Positions 17,119 through 26,418 are shown, numbered from the stretch's first letter. The stretch: 64,000 nt of DNA from Vagococcus acidifermentans (GCF_003987655.1 NZ_NGKC01000012.1:32456-96455); one strand, 5' to 3'. The notes: generated by a model from the sequence alone, not told the origin. Made by a program: numbers and translations.

Positions 17119-18390
17119 GTGGGAATTGTACTTGATTTTTTCCAGTATATTATTGATCTTGGCGTTAGTGTCATGATGCCGATTATCATTACGATACTTG
17201 GGTTGATATTTGGTAATAAGTTGTCGGCGTCGTTTAAATCGGGGTTGACAGTTGGTATTGGTTTTGTCGGATTGAACGTCATTGCGACATTAATGATGGA
17301 CGCCATCAGTCCGGTGACGCAAGCGTTGGTTGACCAGTATAACTTTAAACTGACAGCAACGGACATTGGCTGGGGCGTGGGCTCTTCGCTGGCGTGGGGA
17401 ACGGAGATTGTACCTTTTGTTTTTCTTGTCGTCATCGCCACTAACGTCATCATGATTGCATTAAATTGGACGAAAACGATGGATGTTGATATTTGGAATT
17501 TTTGGCAGCCAATGATGATTGCCGGTGCGTTGTATCTTGTAACCGGAAACATGATCATCGCTTTATTGAGTGCTGTTGTTAACATGGCAATTATTTTTAA
17601 AGTGGCGGATTGGACTCAAAATGATTTAGATGAGGTATTGGGTCTTGAAGGTATTTCATTTCCGCAGATTCAGTCAAGCGGCTGGGCATTTATCGGTTAC
17701 CCGTTAAACTGGCTGTTTGACCGCTTACCTGGTATTAAAAACATTTCATGGACACCTGAAAAGGTGCAAAATCGTCTAGGGGTATTTGGCGAACCAATGT
17801 TGATGGGCTTGATTGTTGGTGGCGGGCTTGCAGCAGTTGCCGGTATGCCGGTCAATGTTATTTTACAAACAGCTGTCACGATTGCAGCAAGTTTGGTGCT
17901 GATGCCTAGAATGGTTGCGCTGTTAATGGACGGACTGACACTGATTTCTGAATCAGCGCAGGAATGGATGCGCAAACGGTTCCCGGGACGTGAGTTGTAT
18001 ATTGGATTGGACTCAGCGCTTGGAATCGGTCATCCGTATGTTTTGACAACTGGTCTGTTGATGATTCCTGTTGCACTGATTTTGGCCTTTATCCTGCCGG
18101 GCAACAAAGTTCTGCCACTGGCGGACTTGACCGCTTTACCGTATTTCATGGTCTTTGCAATTGTCCCATCGAAAGGGAATCTATTTAGAGGACTTCTATC
18201 AGGTATCGTTTTTACAACTATCATTCTTTACTGTGCCAGTTACGCAGCGCCGATTGTAACGCAGTTGGCAGTTCAGGTTGGTTACCAGCTGCCTGAAGGG
18301 GTAAATGAAGTAACATCCCTTGCAATTGGTTCACAGTGGTATACATGGATTGTATTCTGGCTATTCGAAAAACTCGGCAGCCTGTTTTAA
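17119..18390 (+). CDS. PTS EIIC component, galactitol type (GatC-like)
   Basis: A 423-residue membrane permease of the EIIC-GAT family with about ten helices. Family landmarks are FGNKLSASFKSGLTVGIGFVG near the start, DIGWGVGSSLAWGTEI near residue 80 and the LDSALGIGHPYVL loop near 290. Family members carry galactitol and related polyols such as pentitols. GTG start with AAGGAGGCG upstream. It forms the import complex with the two preceding PTS proteins. Confidence 0.9.
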   Translation: MGIVLDFFQYIIDLGVSVMMPIIITILGLIFGNKLSASFKSGLTVGIGFVGLNVIATLMMDAISPVTQALVDQYNFKLTATDIGWGVGSSLAWGTEIVPFVFLVVIATNVIMIALNWTKTMDVDIWNFWQPMMIAGALYLVTGNMIIALLSAVVNMAIIFKVADWTQNDLDEVLGLEGISFPQIQSSGWAFIGYPLNWLFDRLPGIKNISWTPEKVQNRLGVFGEPMLMGLIVGGGLAAVAGMPVNVILQTAVTIAASLVLMPRMVALLMDGLTLISESAQEWMRKRFPGRELYIGLDSALGIGHPYVLTTGLLMIPVALILAFILPGNKVLPLADLTALPYFMVFAIVPSKGNLFRGLLSGIVFTTIILYCASYAAPIVTQLAVQVGYQLPEGVNEVTSLAIGSQWYTWIVFWLFEKLGSLF

Positions 18391-18414
18391 TTAAATATTT
18401 AGGAGGAACAACAA

Positions 18415-19452
18415 ATGAAAGCAGCATTAATGTACGGTGCAAATGATATCAGAATAGAAGAAATTGAGAAACCGGATTACGGCAGTGAAGGCTTACTTTT
18501 AAAAGTCGAGGTCATTGGCTTGTGCGGGTCTGATATCCGGAATTTGACAACAGATTCCCGCAAAGGGGACTATCCTCATATTTATGGACACGAAGTTGTC
18601 GGAACAGTGGCAGAAGTGGGCGATAACTGCAAAAAATACCAAGTGGGCGACCGCTTATATGTTTATCCGGCAGTGCCATGTCTGGAATGTGAATATTGCC
18701 GTGCCGGCAATAGCCACAGTTGTAAAAATCTAAAAGCATACGACCGCATTCAAGGCGGGTTTGCCCAATATATGGCTGTACCGGACTGGGGCGTGAACGG
18801 ACCAAATATTTATAAAATACCGGATGATGTCGCGTTTGAAACAGCGGTCATGTCAGAACCGTTATCTTCTGTCTATGCTTGTCAAGATAATGTCAATGTG
18901 CGCATCGGTCAAACAGTAGTCATCGTAGGTGCCGGTCCGATTGGCTGTCTGCACGCAGAACTGGCGAAAATTCGCGGTGCCGATCAAGTGATCATGGTGG
19001 AAATTAATGAACAGCGTTTGGAAGAATCCAAGGCATTCGGTGCAGACCATACGATTAACAGTATGAAAGAAGACGCAATCGAAGCCGTTCGTCAATTGAC
19101 GAATGGGCAAGGTGCGGATGTCGTCATCTCGGCTAATCCGTCCACTAAGGCGCAGACTGATGCTGTGTATATGGTGAAGCCAAATGGGACACTGGTCTTC
19201 TTCGGAGGTGTGCCAAAAGGGCAGATGACAGACATCGATACGAACTATCTCCACTATAACAGTATCTGGGTATACGGTCATTACGGGTCAAATACGATTC
19301 AAGTTAAACAGTCTTTTGACATGATCATCTCAGGAAGAATCGACGCATCCCGCTATGTGTCCAAAATTATGCCGCTGGCTGAGTTGTTTGATGCGATTCA
19401 ATTGATGAAAAACGGCAAGGCGAATAAAGTGCTCATCAAGCCTTGGATGTAA
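18415..19452 (+). CDS. Zinc-dependent polyol(-phosphate) dehydrogenase (GatD/sorbitol-dehydrogenase-like)
   Basis: A 345-residue medium-chain dehydrogenase. The catalytic zinc site includes GLCGSD (Cys about 37) and GHEVVG. Structural zinc cysteines are in PCLECEYCRAGNSHSC, and the NAD-binding loop is VIVGAGPIGCLHAELA. In this context it should oxidise the polyol phosphate delivered by the PTS to a ketose phosphate. AGGAGGAACAACA precedes the ATG, 24 bp after EIIC. Galactitol-1-phosphate dehydrogenase is the nearest named function, but the aldolase downstream points to a different ketose. Confidence 0.85.
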   Translation: MKAALMYGANDIRIEEIEKPDYGSEGLLLKVEVIGLCGSDIRNLTTDSRKGDYPHIYGHEVVGTVAEVGDNCKKYQVGDRLYVYPAVPCLECEYCRAGNSHSCKNLKAYDRIQGGFAQYMAVPDWGVNGPNIYKIPDDVAFETAVMSEPLSSVYACQDNVNVRIGQTVVIVGAGPIGCLHAELAKIRGADQVIMVEINEQRLEESKAFGADHTINSMKEDAIEAVRQLTNGQGADVVISANPSTKAQTDAVYMVKPNGTLVFFGGVPKGQMTDIDTNYLHYNSIWVYGHYGSNTIQVKQSFDMIISGRIDASRYVSKIMPLAELFDAIQLMKNGKANKVLIKPWM

Positions 19453-19495
19453 TGTGTGTTAGTCTGAAAAAGAATAATCAAAGAAGGGACAGCTT

Positions 19496-20311
19496 ATGAA
19501 AAATATTTTGGAAGCAAAGTGCATGAAGGAAATGATCGAGGTCACCACAAATATGTATCGACTCGGCTGGGATGAACGAAATGGCGGTAATATTTCTTAT
19601 CGTTTGGATAAAAGCGATATTTCCGACTATCTGGATGTCACCAACGTCATTAGAAGTCTACCTATGGATTTCGACGCAAGTGCGCTGGCGGGAGAGTATT
19701 TTATTGTCACGGGTTCTGGCAAGTATTTTAAAAATGTTGCGAGCAATCCGGAAGAGTCGTTGGGTATCTTCCGGGTGGCCTCATCCGGAGATGCGATTGA
19801 CATACTGTGGGGATATGAGAATAACAGTGTACCGACCTCAGAGCTTCCGTCACACTTGATGAGTCATATTGCAAGGATGTCCGTTGACCCGGCCAATCGT
19901 ATCGTGATGCACTGCCATGCGACACATCTGCTGGCGATGACCTTCACCCACTCACTGGATCCGAAAGCATTCACACGAACATTATGGCAAATGTGTACAG
20001 AATGTCTGGTAGTCTTTCCTGAAGGTGTTGCAACTATACCGTGGATGATTCCCGGTACAACGGAAATCGGCGAAGCCACAGCAGAAAAAATGAAAGAAAC
20101 ACGTCTTGTCGTTTGGCCTTATCACGGTATTTACGGTTGCGGTAAAGATATGGATGAAGTGTTCGGGTTAATCGAAACAGCCGAAAAAGCAGCTGAAGTG
20201 TATACTTATGTTCAGGCTCAAGGAGGAGTCAAACAAGCAATTACGGATGAGAACCTTCACGCTTTAGCAGATGCATTTGGTGTCACACCGAAAGCTGGGT
20301 ACATATCTTAA
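19496..20311 (+). CDS. rhaD: Rhamnulose-1-phosphate aldolase-type class II aldolase
   Basis: A 271-residue class II aldolase that lines up along its length with E. coli RhaD: GWDERNGGNISYRLD, FIVTGSGKYFKNV, VPTSELPSHLMSH, VMHCHATHLLA (two zinc His), ECLVVFPEGVATIPWMIPGT and WPYHGIYGCG (third zinc His). RhaD splits L-rhamnulose 1-phosphate to DHAP and L-lactaldehyde. No rhamnose isomerase or kinase is present; a PTS and a polyol dehydrogenase feed it instead. The substrate is therefore probably a ketose 1-phosphate made from a polyol, possibly 6-deoxy. Confidence 0.88.
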   Translation: MKNILEAKCMKEMIEVTTNMYRLGWDERNGGNISYRLDKSDISDYLDVTNVIRSLPMDFDASALAGEYFIVTGSGKYFKNVASNPEESLGIFRVASSGDAIDILWGYENNSVPTSELPSHLMSHIARMSVDPANRIVMHCHATHLLAMTFTHSLDPKAFTRTLWQMCTECLVVFPEGVATIPWMIPGTTEIGEATAEKMKETRLVVWPYHGIYGCGKDMDEVFGLIETAEKAAEVYTYVQAQGGVKQAITDENLHALADAFGVTPKAGYIS

Positions 20312-20316
20312 AGCAG

Positions 20317-20347
20317 ACATAAAAGAGAGCCCCTCTCTCTTTTATGT
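20317..20347 (+). promoter_or_regulatory. Perfect 13-bp intergenic hairpin between rhaD and fucO
   Basis: ACATAAAAGAGAG (20317-20329) pairs fully with CTCTCTTTTATGT (20335-20347) around loop CCCCT. No T run follows, so it is more likely an RNA processing or stability element that sets relative expression than a terminator. Confidence 0.6.
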
Positions 20348-20385
20348 GACCAATAGTGAATAAAATCACAGGAGGAAATGATATT

Positions 20386-21537
20386 ATGGCAAACAGAATG
20401 ATTTTGAATGAAACATCTTATTTTGGTGCAGGGGCAATCCAGCATATTACAGAAGAAGTCAGCAAGCGCCGATTCAAAAAAGCATTTGTCGTGACGGATA
20501 AGGGGTTGGTGTCAGCCGGTCTGGTTGAAAAGGTGACGAGTCTTTTAACAGAAAACAATCTGGATTTTACACTTTTCGATAAAACGATTTCCAATCCCAC
20601 AGTGGCAATTGTAAAAAAAGGCATTGCTGAATTCAAAGCTGCCGGAGCAGATTACATTTTGGCCATCGGCGGGGGTTCGCCAATTGATACGGCTAAAGCG
20701 ATTGGTATTGTCGTTGCAAATCCTGAATTTAGCGACATCGTTAGTTTAGAAGGCGAAGCACCGACCAAAAACCCAAGTATTCCGCTTCTAGCCGTACCTA
20801 CCACATCAGGCACTGCCGCAGAAGTGACGATCAACTATGTGATTACTGATGAAGAAAAGAAACGGAAGTTTGTTTGTGTGGATGTCCACGATATTCCGGC
20901 AGTCGCATTTGTTGATAGTGAAATGATGCTGGGGATGCCGAAAAGTTTAGCTGCTGCAACCGGTATGGACGCATTGACACATGCAATTGAAGGTTACATC
21001 ACTAAAGGTGCGTGGGAAATGTCCGACATGCTTCATATCAAAGCTATTGAAATTATTGCACGTTCGTTGCGGGCTTCTGTTGCCGGGGAGTTGGCGGGAC
21101 GGGAAGAAATGGCATTAGGTCAATACATTGCCGGCATGGGCTTCTCAAATGTCGGACTCGGCTTGGTTCATGGAATGGCTCATCCGCTTGGCGCTTGGTA
21201 TGATACCCCGCACGGAGTAGCTAACGCCATTTTACTGCCGACAGTTATGGCTTACAACAAAGAATTTACTGGCGATAAATACCGAGATATCGCTGTGGCA
21301 ATGGGCGTTGAAGGTGTTTCGGAAATGACTCTTGAAGAGGCTCGGAATGCTGCAGTGGAGGCAGTGCGTCAATTAGGCATAGATGTCGGCATCCCGACCA
21401 CGCTGACAGAGGTCGGTTTTAAAGAAGAAGATGTCATGAAAATTGCCGAGGATGCATTGGCAGATGTCTGCACGGGCGGCAATCCACGGGATACTAATGT
21501 CGCAGAAATTGCGGAGTTGTATCGTTCTCTAATATAA
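20386..21537 (+). CDS. fucO: Lactaldehyde reductase, iron-dependent alcohol dehydrogenase
   Basis: A 383-residue group III iron alcohol dehydrogenase, very close to E. coli FucO from the first residues (MANRMILNETSYFGAGAI) onward. NAD-binding GGGSPIDTAKAIG and the iron site DALTHAIEGYI...GLVHGMAHPLG are present. It reduces L-lactaldehyde to 1,2-propanediol and so recycles NADH. AGGAGGAAATGATATT precedes ATG at 20386; a GTG 30 bp upstream lacks a ribosome site. Its presence implies that the aldolase reaction yields lactaldehyde, so the polyol should be a 6-deoxyhexitol or give a methyl-bearing aldehyde. Confidence 0.92.
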   Translation: MANRMILNETSYFGAGAIQHITEEVSKRRFKKAFVVTDKGLVSAGLVEKVTSLLTENNLDFTLFDKTISNPTVAIVKKGIAEFKAAGADYILAIGGGSPIDTAKAIGIVVANPEFSDIVSLEGEAPTKNPSIPLLAVPTTSGTAAEVTINYVITDEEKKRKFVCVDVHDIPAVAFVDSEMMLGMPKSLAAATGMDALTHAIEGYITKGAWEMSDMLHIKAIEIIARSLRASVAGELAGREEMALGQYIAGMGFSNVGLGLVHGMAHPLGAWYDTPHGVANAILLPTVMAYNKEFTGDKYRDIAVAMGVEGVSEMTLEEARNAAVEAVRQLGIDVGIPTTLTEVGFKEEDVMKIAEDALADVCTGGNPRDTNVAEIAELYRSLI

Positions 21538-21557
21538 AAGACAGGGAGAAATTGGCC

Positions 21558-22220
21558 ATGAAAATATTTGCGGCGTCAATTATGTGTGCCGATCAAATGA
21601 ATGTGCTAGCTGAGGTCAAGAAAGTGGAAGACAGTGGCTGTGAGTTATGGCACTGTGATGTCATGGACGGTGTGTTTGTTGAAAATATGGCGTTGTTTCC
21701 GGAATGGTTGGCGGCATTGAAACAAGTCACTAAGCTGCCGCTGGATATTCATTTAGCTACAGTGACTCCAGAAAAATTCATTCCGATGTTTGCCAAAGTG
21801 GAGCCGGCTGTCATCTCTTTTCATATCGAAGCTGTACAGGATGTGGAAGAAATGATTGCGTTGATTCATTCGTATGGCATCAAGGCTGGGTTGGCAATTA
21901 ACCCGGAAACTCCAATCGAAGCAGTTTATCCGTATCTCAACACAGTGGATATGCTGCTCATCATGACAGTCAATCCCGGATTTTCCGGACAGACTATCCA
22001 ACCTGCAACTATTCAAAAAATCAGGCAGGTCAAACAACATCTTGCTGGCTGGCCGAATGCGCCGTTAATTGAAGTGGACGGCAATATTTATGACCAGACG
22101 ATTCAGGACATGCAGGCATTGGCAGATATTTATGTGCTGGGTACATCGGCGTTGTTCCACACGAACGATCAGACCAGCTACAAAGAGCGGGTAGATTACT
22201 TAAAACAACTAACAGACTAG
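21558..22220 (+). CDS. Ribulose-phosphate 3-epimerase family sugar-phosphate epimerase
   Basis: A 220-residue TIM barrel of the Rpe family: AASIMCADQM near the start, HCDVMDGVFVENMAL with the metal and catalytic His/Asp, DIHLATVTPEKF, MTVNPGFSGQ and the phosphate loop VLGTSALF. Compared with housekeeping Rpe the substrate loop is altered (ENMALFPEW for PNLTFG), so it probably acts on another ketose phosphate, as AlsE does with allulose 6-phosphate. ATG at 21558 follows AGGGAGAA; an upstream TTG at 21552 is in frame. It is the last gene of the operon. Confidence 0.82.
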   Translation: MKIFAASIMCADQMNVLAEVKKVEDSGCELWHCDVMDGVFVENMALFPEWLAALKQVTKLPLDIHLATVTPEKFIPMFAKVEPAVISFHIEAVQDVEEMIALIHSYGIKAGLAINPETPIEAVYPYLNTVDMLLIMTVNPGFSGQTIQPATIQKIRQVKQHLAGWPNAPLIEVDGNIYDQTIQDMQALADIYVLGTSALFHTNDQTSYKERVDYLKQLTD

Positions 22221-22232
22221 CCGATAGCATAC

Positions 22233-22281
22233 AAAAATACCCAAAAGCCGACCTAACTTGGTCAGACTTTTGGGTATTTGT
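22233..22281. terminator. Bidirectional terminator between the polyol operon and the LysM gene
   Basis: AAATACCCAAAAG pairs with CTTTTGGGTATTT, with an inner GACC/GGTC stem. A and T flanks on both sides allow termination of both converging units. Confidence 0.85.
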
Positions 22282-22296
22282 TATGCCATGATTAGC

Positions 22297-22881
22297 TTAA
22301 TACCAGCCGTTAGCCATCCAAAACTGTTGTGCTTGTTCCCAAGACCCATAGCGGTTGGCGACATACTGGTCAGCGACGCGTTCCTGATTTTCAGCGGAGT
22401 AATCACCGTTCAAGTAAGAAGCATCAAGCTGGTAGCGGCCGATGTAACGTCCGTTTGTAGCAGAGTAGCTGCCGCTGGATTCCTTCATCGCAATCCATTC
22501 TTTGGCTGAAGACGAGTTGCCTGTGTAAGCAGCTTGTGCTTGCCCGTTGTCATTGTTTTGGGGAGCAGGTGCTTCCGTATAAGTTTCAGCTTGAACAGGT
22601 TCTTCAGCTGCTGCCGGTACGTAAGCTTCTTCCGGTGCTTCCGTATCAAATTTCAGAATTTGACCGACCATGATAAAATTGGCATTTGAGATATTATTTG
22701 CATTTGCGATAGTTGTGTAACGGGAAGAGTCGCCATAGTATTTTTGAGCGATGGTTGACAATGTTTCTCCTGATGCGACTGTATGAGATATTTCAGCAGC
22801 ATCTGCTTTGTTTGCTCCAAACGGGAACAGCAGTGATGCTCCAAAAATGCCTAGACCGAAAATAAATTTTGCTAACTTCAT
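22297..22881 (-). CDS. Secreted LysM protein with transglycosylase-like C-terminal domain
   Basis: A 194-residue secreted protein. The signal peptide (about 1-28) ends near NKADAAE. One LysM domain (about residues 31-78, HTVASGETLSTIAQKYYG...MVGQILKF) binds peptidoglycan, followed by an acidic P/E/Q-rich linker. The C-terminal 70 residues (KEWIAMKESSGSYSATNGRYIGRYQLDASYL...QQFWMANGWY) match the compact lytic-transglycosylase-like domain of Gram-positive IsaA/Sep-type proteins, with the glutamate of MKESSG as likely catalytic acid. AAAGGAGATC precedes the ATG. A role in cell-wall turnover is likely. Confidence 0.87.
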   Translation of the reverse strand: MKLAKFIFGLGIFGASLLFPFGANKADAAEISHTVASGETLSTIAQKYYGDSSRYTTIANANNISNANFIMVGQILKFDTEAPEEAYVPAAAEEPVQAETYTEAPAPQNNDNGQAQAAYTGNSSSAKEWIAMKESSGSYSATNGRYIGRYQLDASYLNGDYSAENQERVADQYVANRYGSWEQAQQFWMANGWY

Positions 22882-22966
22882 AAAAAATAGATCTCCTTTA
22901 AATCTTTATTTGGCCAACACGATAAATTGTTGTTTGCTGGCATGACACACATTAAACCACATGGAT

Positions 22967-22995
22967 ATTACATGTCTTTTGAAAAAAAGTAACAA
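22967..22995 (-). promoter_or_regulatory. Promoter of the LysM gene
   Basis: On the minus strand TTGTTA, 17 bp, TGTAAT, leaving a leader of about 75 nt. The remaining 320 bp up to the aminopeptidase gene is AT-rich; I saw no riboswitch or ORF there. Confidence 0.55.
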
Positions 22996-23319
22996 TTCTG
23001 CTTCAAAAATGACGGCGTGTAATATATAACTGCTTTGTGAAAATGCTGTCGGAAATCTGTTTTTTGGAGTTGTTGGCCTGATGTGGTGGTATACAGCAAG
23101 CCGGCCTCGGTCGTCAGACTGAACAAACCGACAACAAAGCTTGAAGAAAAAAAACGTGGAAAAACAGAGAAGTTTGAAAAAAATACTGAAAAAAATATTG
23201 AAAATCATTAAATTAAAAATTTTTAACCCAAAAGTCGCCAATTTAGGTGTACAATTATGGAAACGGTTACGATTATAAAAACAGATATCATGCCCGTTTT
23301 ATTATGAGGAGGGACTAAT

Positions 23320-25107
23320 GTGAATGTACCAGAGAAATTGAAAGAGCTCCGCGTGTTGATGGAAAAAGCAGGGATCGACATTTATGTTGTACCGACTGCC
23401 GATTTCCACCAGAGTGAGTATGTCGGCGAGCATTTCAAGTCAAGGCAGTGGCTGACTGGCTTTACAGGATCAGCCGGGACAGCTGTTGTGACGAAAGACA
23501 GTGCGGGACTTTGGACAGACGGCAGATATTTTCTGGCAGCAGAACAGCAGCTGGCAGGCAGCACAGTGGAACTGTATAGAATGGGTGAACCCGATGTTCC
23601 GTCTATTGAAGCGTTCATCGAAAGTAACCTTTCAGAAAAAGGCACCTTAGGATTTGACGGCCGTTCTGTCTCCATGGGTGAAGGAAAAAATTATGAAAAA
23701 GTTGTGCAACAGAAACAAGGCCAAATTAATTATGAACATGATCTGATTGATAAAATCTGGTTTGACCGTCCGCCTTTATCCAAAGAGCCGACGTTTTCTC
23801 TCGGAGTCGAATATGCTGGAGAAACAGTGGCATCCAAATTATCGCGTCTGCGGGCAAAAATGACCGAAGCCGGAGCGACCGTCCACATCATGACATCACT
23901 GGACGATATTTGCTGGCTGTTGAACATTCGAGGGAACGACATCGAGTTTTTCCCGCTTGTGTTGAGTTATGCGGTTGTCACCCATGAGACGGTGGAAGTG
24001 TTTATTGATGAAAGCAAGCTGTCAGAAGCCATGATAGAGGATTTGGCTAAAGACGGCATTAACCTCCATCCGTACAATGATATTTACGACTTTGTGACAC
24101 AGCTTTCTCCAGCGGACAAAGTGCTGGTCGACCCTGACAGGATGAACTATGCTTTGTACAATAATATTCCGGAAGCGGCTGTAAAAATCGAGCAGCTGAA
24201 CCCGACTGTCGTGTTTAAAGCCATGAAAAATCCTGTTGAAATTGCCAACATGAAACAAGCGCAAATCAAAGACGGCATTGCCCATACGAAGTACATGTAC
24301 TGGCTGAAACACACTGTCGGCAAAGAAAAAATCACTGAAATCAGCGCCTCTGAAAAACTTGAAGCGCTGCGTGAAGCTCAAGGCGGATTCATCCGTCAAA
24401 GTTTCGCACCGATTTCCGCATTCGGTGAACACGGCGCCATCATTCATTACAGCGCAACTCCTGAAACCGATGCCGAGCTGAAAGAAGGCGGTTTGTTCCT
24501 GTCAGACACTGGTGCCGGCTTTTATGAAGGGACGACGGATATCACGCGTACGATTGCATTAGGCGAGATTCCGCAACTTATGAAAGACCATTTTACCTTG
24601 ACACTGAAGAGCAATATCCAGCTGTCCAAGGCACGGTTCCTTCATGGCGCCAACGGAGTCAATCTGGATATACTGGCACGCGCTCCGTTTTGGGACAATA
24701 ATTTAAACTACAATCACGGCACCGGTCACGGCGTCGGCTATTTGTTGAATGTGCACGAGCCGCCGACCGGTATCCGCTGGCAGTACCGTCCAAGCGATTC
24801 ATATCAATTTGAAGACGGCATGATTATCACCAATGAACCGGGTATTTATATCGCTGGTTCGCATGGTGTCAGACTGGAAAATGAACTGCTGGTCCGTAAA
24901 GGCGAAGAAAATGAGTACGGGCAGTTCATGTACTTTGAAACCATCACATTCGTGCCATTTGATTTGGACGCACTGAATGCCGACATGCTGACGGAGGAAG
25001 AAAGAAACTGGTTGAACGCTTATCATGAAAAAGTGTACGAGCTGATTTCCCCTCATCTGGAGGCCGAAGAAAAAGAATGGTTGAAGACATATACACGAAA
25101 AGTCTAG
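23320..25107 (+). CDS. pepP: Aminopeptidase P family metallopeptidase (Xaa-Pro aminopeptidase, long form)
   Basis: A 595-residue M24B peptidase with the three-domain layout of eukaryote-like aminopeptidase P: two creatinase-N-like domains, then the pita-bread catalytic domain (from about residue 325). Metal ligands are in SDTGAGFYEGTTDITRT (two Asp), GHGVGYLLNVHEPP (His), ITNEPGIY (Glu) and RLENELLV (Glu). It removes N-terminal residues preceding proline in the cytoplasm. GTG start with GAGGAGGGA 7 bp upstream. Single gene, with its own terminator. Confidence 0.9.
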   Translation: MNVPEKLKELRVLMEKAGIDIYVVPTADFHQSEYVGEHFKSRQWLTGFTGSAGTAVVTKDSAGLWTDGRYFLAAEQQLAGSTVELYRMGEPDVPSIEAFIESNLSEKGTLGFDGRSVSMGEGKNYEKVVQQKQGQINYEHDLIDKIWFDRPPLSKEPTFSLGVEYAGETVASKLSRLRAKMTEAGATVHIMTSLDDICWLLNIRGNDIEFFPLVLSYAVVTHETVEVFIDESKLSEAMIEDLAKDGINLHPYNDIYDFVTQLSPADKVLVDPDRMNYALYNNIPEAAVKIEQLNPTVVFKAMKNPVEIANMKQAQIKDGIAHTKYMYWLKHTVGKEKITEISASEKLEALREAQGGFIRQSFAPISAFGEHGAIIHYSATPETDAELKEGGLFLSDTGAGFYEGTTDITRTIALGEIPQLMKDHFTLTLKSNIQLSKARFLHGANGVNLDILARAPFWDNNLNYNHGTGHGVGYLLNVHEPPTGIRWQYRPSDSYQFEDGMIITNEPGIYIAGSHGVRLENELLVRKGEENEYGQFMYFETITFVPFDLDALNADMLTEEERNWLNAYHEKVYELISPHLEAEEKEWLKTYTRKV

Positions 25108-25127
25108 TCACTAGGTAAGGATTCTGA

Positions 25128-25169
25128 TGCACGACAGGTATAAGACATATCTGTCGTGCATATTTTTTT
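25128..25169 (+). terminator. Terminator of pepP
   Basis: TGCACGACAG pairs perfectly with CTGTCGTGCA and is followed by TATTTTTTT. Confidence 0.92.
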
Positions 25170-25223
25170 CGTTTGAAATATGTTAAACTATCTATGAAAC
25201 AATTACTACACAGGGGTGAGGAA

Positions 25224-26336
25224 ATGACCGAACAAATGTATTATGAAACGTTTGACCGCATGGAAGAATTCATGACACTTGGCTTCGAAGCAATTAGTGT
25301 GCCTCAGGAAGATGCAAAAACAGCTGCGAAGGTATTAATCGAATCAGATAAGCGCGGGATCGATTCCCATGGTGTCGGCCGATTTAAACCGATTTACATC
25401 GACCGCATTGAAGACGGCATTTTAAATGTGGAAACCAAAATCGACATCATCCGTGAAACGAAAACGACAGCTTTGCTTGATGCCAATGACGGATTGGGTC
25501 ACGTCGCTTCTGTCAAGGCCATGGAAATCGCGATTGCCAAGGCTAAAGAATATGGTACCAGTATGGTTGCTGTGAAAAACTCAAGTCACTACGGCATTGC
25601 AGGCTACTACTCGCTGATGGCCGCCAAAGAAGGCATGATTGGCATCACCGGCACTAATGCCCGTCCATCCATCGCACCGACATTCGGCGTGGAAAACATG
25701 CTGGGCACAAATCCGCTGACCATCGGTTTTCCAACAGATGAAGACTTTCCTTTTGTCCTCGACTGTGCGACTTCCACGACACAACGGGGAAAAATTGAGC
25801 ACTACGCGCGCATCGGCAAAGAATTGCCGGTCGGTTGGGTAATTGACGAACAAGGCAAAGACGTCACCGACCCGGACATTGCACTATTGGGGCTGGTGAA
25901 GGGAACGTGTGCACTGGCACCGCTGGGAGGCGCTGGCGAAGTGGGAGCCGGCTACAAAGGATACGGCTACGCAACTGTTGTTGAGGTGCTGTCTTCCGCA
26001 CTGCAAGGCGGACCGTTTCTCACGCAGCTGACCGGCTTAGATGAAAACGGCCAGAAGGTTCCTTATCATTTAGGTCATTTCTTCATGGTAGTGGACATCG
26101 ACGCCATCGTTGACCGGGCGGCATTTGAAAAACAGGCTGGCGATATTATGCGAACGCTGCGGGCATCGAAGAAGGCGGCCGGCGAAGAACGCATCTACAC
26201 AGCTGGCGAGAAAGAACATTTAGCCTTTTTGGAACGCTCGGAAACTGGCATTCCGATTAATAAAGCAGTCAGGGAGTCGCTGACAGCCGTGCGCGACAAG
26301 TACGACGTGGACTTTAAATTTGTGTGGGATGAGTAA
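25224..26336 (+). CDS. Malate/L-lactate/ureidoglycolate dehydrogenase family oxidoreductase
   Basis: A 370-residue NAD(P)-dependent oxidoreductase of the Ldh2 family, which is unrelated to the Rossmann-type lactate dehydrogenases. Family blocks are DKRGIDSHGVGRF, VKNSSHYGIAGYY, IGITGTNARPSIAPTFG and GTNPLTIGFPT. Members reduce 2-oxoacids or oxidise 2-hydroxyacids; the substrate cannot be assigned. ATG at 25224 follows AGGGGTGAGG; an earlier in-frame ATG overlaps the upstream terminator region and lacks a ribosome site. Convergent with the amino-acid permease gene. Confidence 0.85.
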   Translation: MTEQMYYETFDRMEEFMTLGFEAISVPQEDAKTAAKVLIESDKRGIDSHGVGRFKPIYIDRIEDGILNVETKIDIIRETKTTALLDANDGLGHVASVKAMEIAIAKAKEYGTSMVAVKNSSHYGIAGYYSLMAAKEGMIGITGTNARPSIAPTFGVENMLGTNPLTIGFPTDEDFPFVLDCATSTTQRGKIEHYARIGKELPVGWVIDEQGKDVTDPDIALLGLVKGTCALAPLGGAGEVGAGYKGYGYATVVEVLSSALQGGPFLTQLTGLDENGQKVPYHLGHFFMVVDIDAIVDRAAFEKQAGDIMRTLRASKKAAGEERIYTAGEKEHLAFLERSETGIPINKAVRESLTAVRDKYDVDFKFVWDE

Positions 26337-26364
26337 AACTGCATCTGGCAAGTAAAAAGCAAAG

Positions 26365-26406
26365 AAACAGAGCAACCGACCGGTAGGAGAGGTTGCTCTG
26401 TTTTTG
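26365..26406. terminator. Bidirectional terminator between Ldh2 and permease genes
   Basis: AACAGAGCAACC pairs with GGTTGCTCTGTT; an A run on the left and T run on the right serve both directions. Confidence 0.88.
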
Positions 26407-26418
26407 TAAAATATAGGG

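Noticed and set aside
22882..23319. c-di-AMP (ydaO) riboswitch before the LysM gene
   Set aside because: This class often controls wall hydrolases, so I looked on the minus strand, but the conserved blocks are absent; only a plain promoter is seen.
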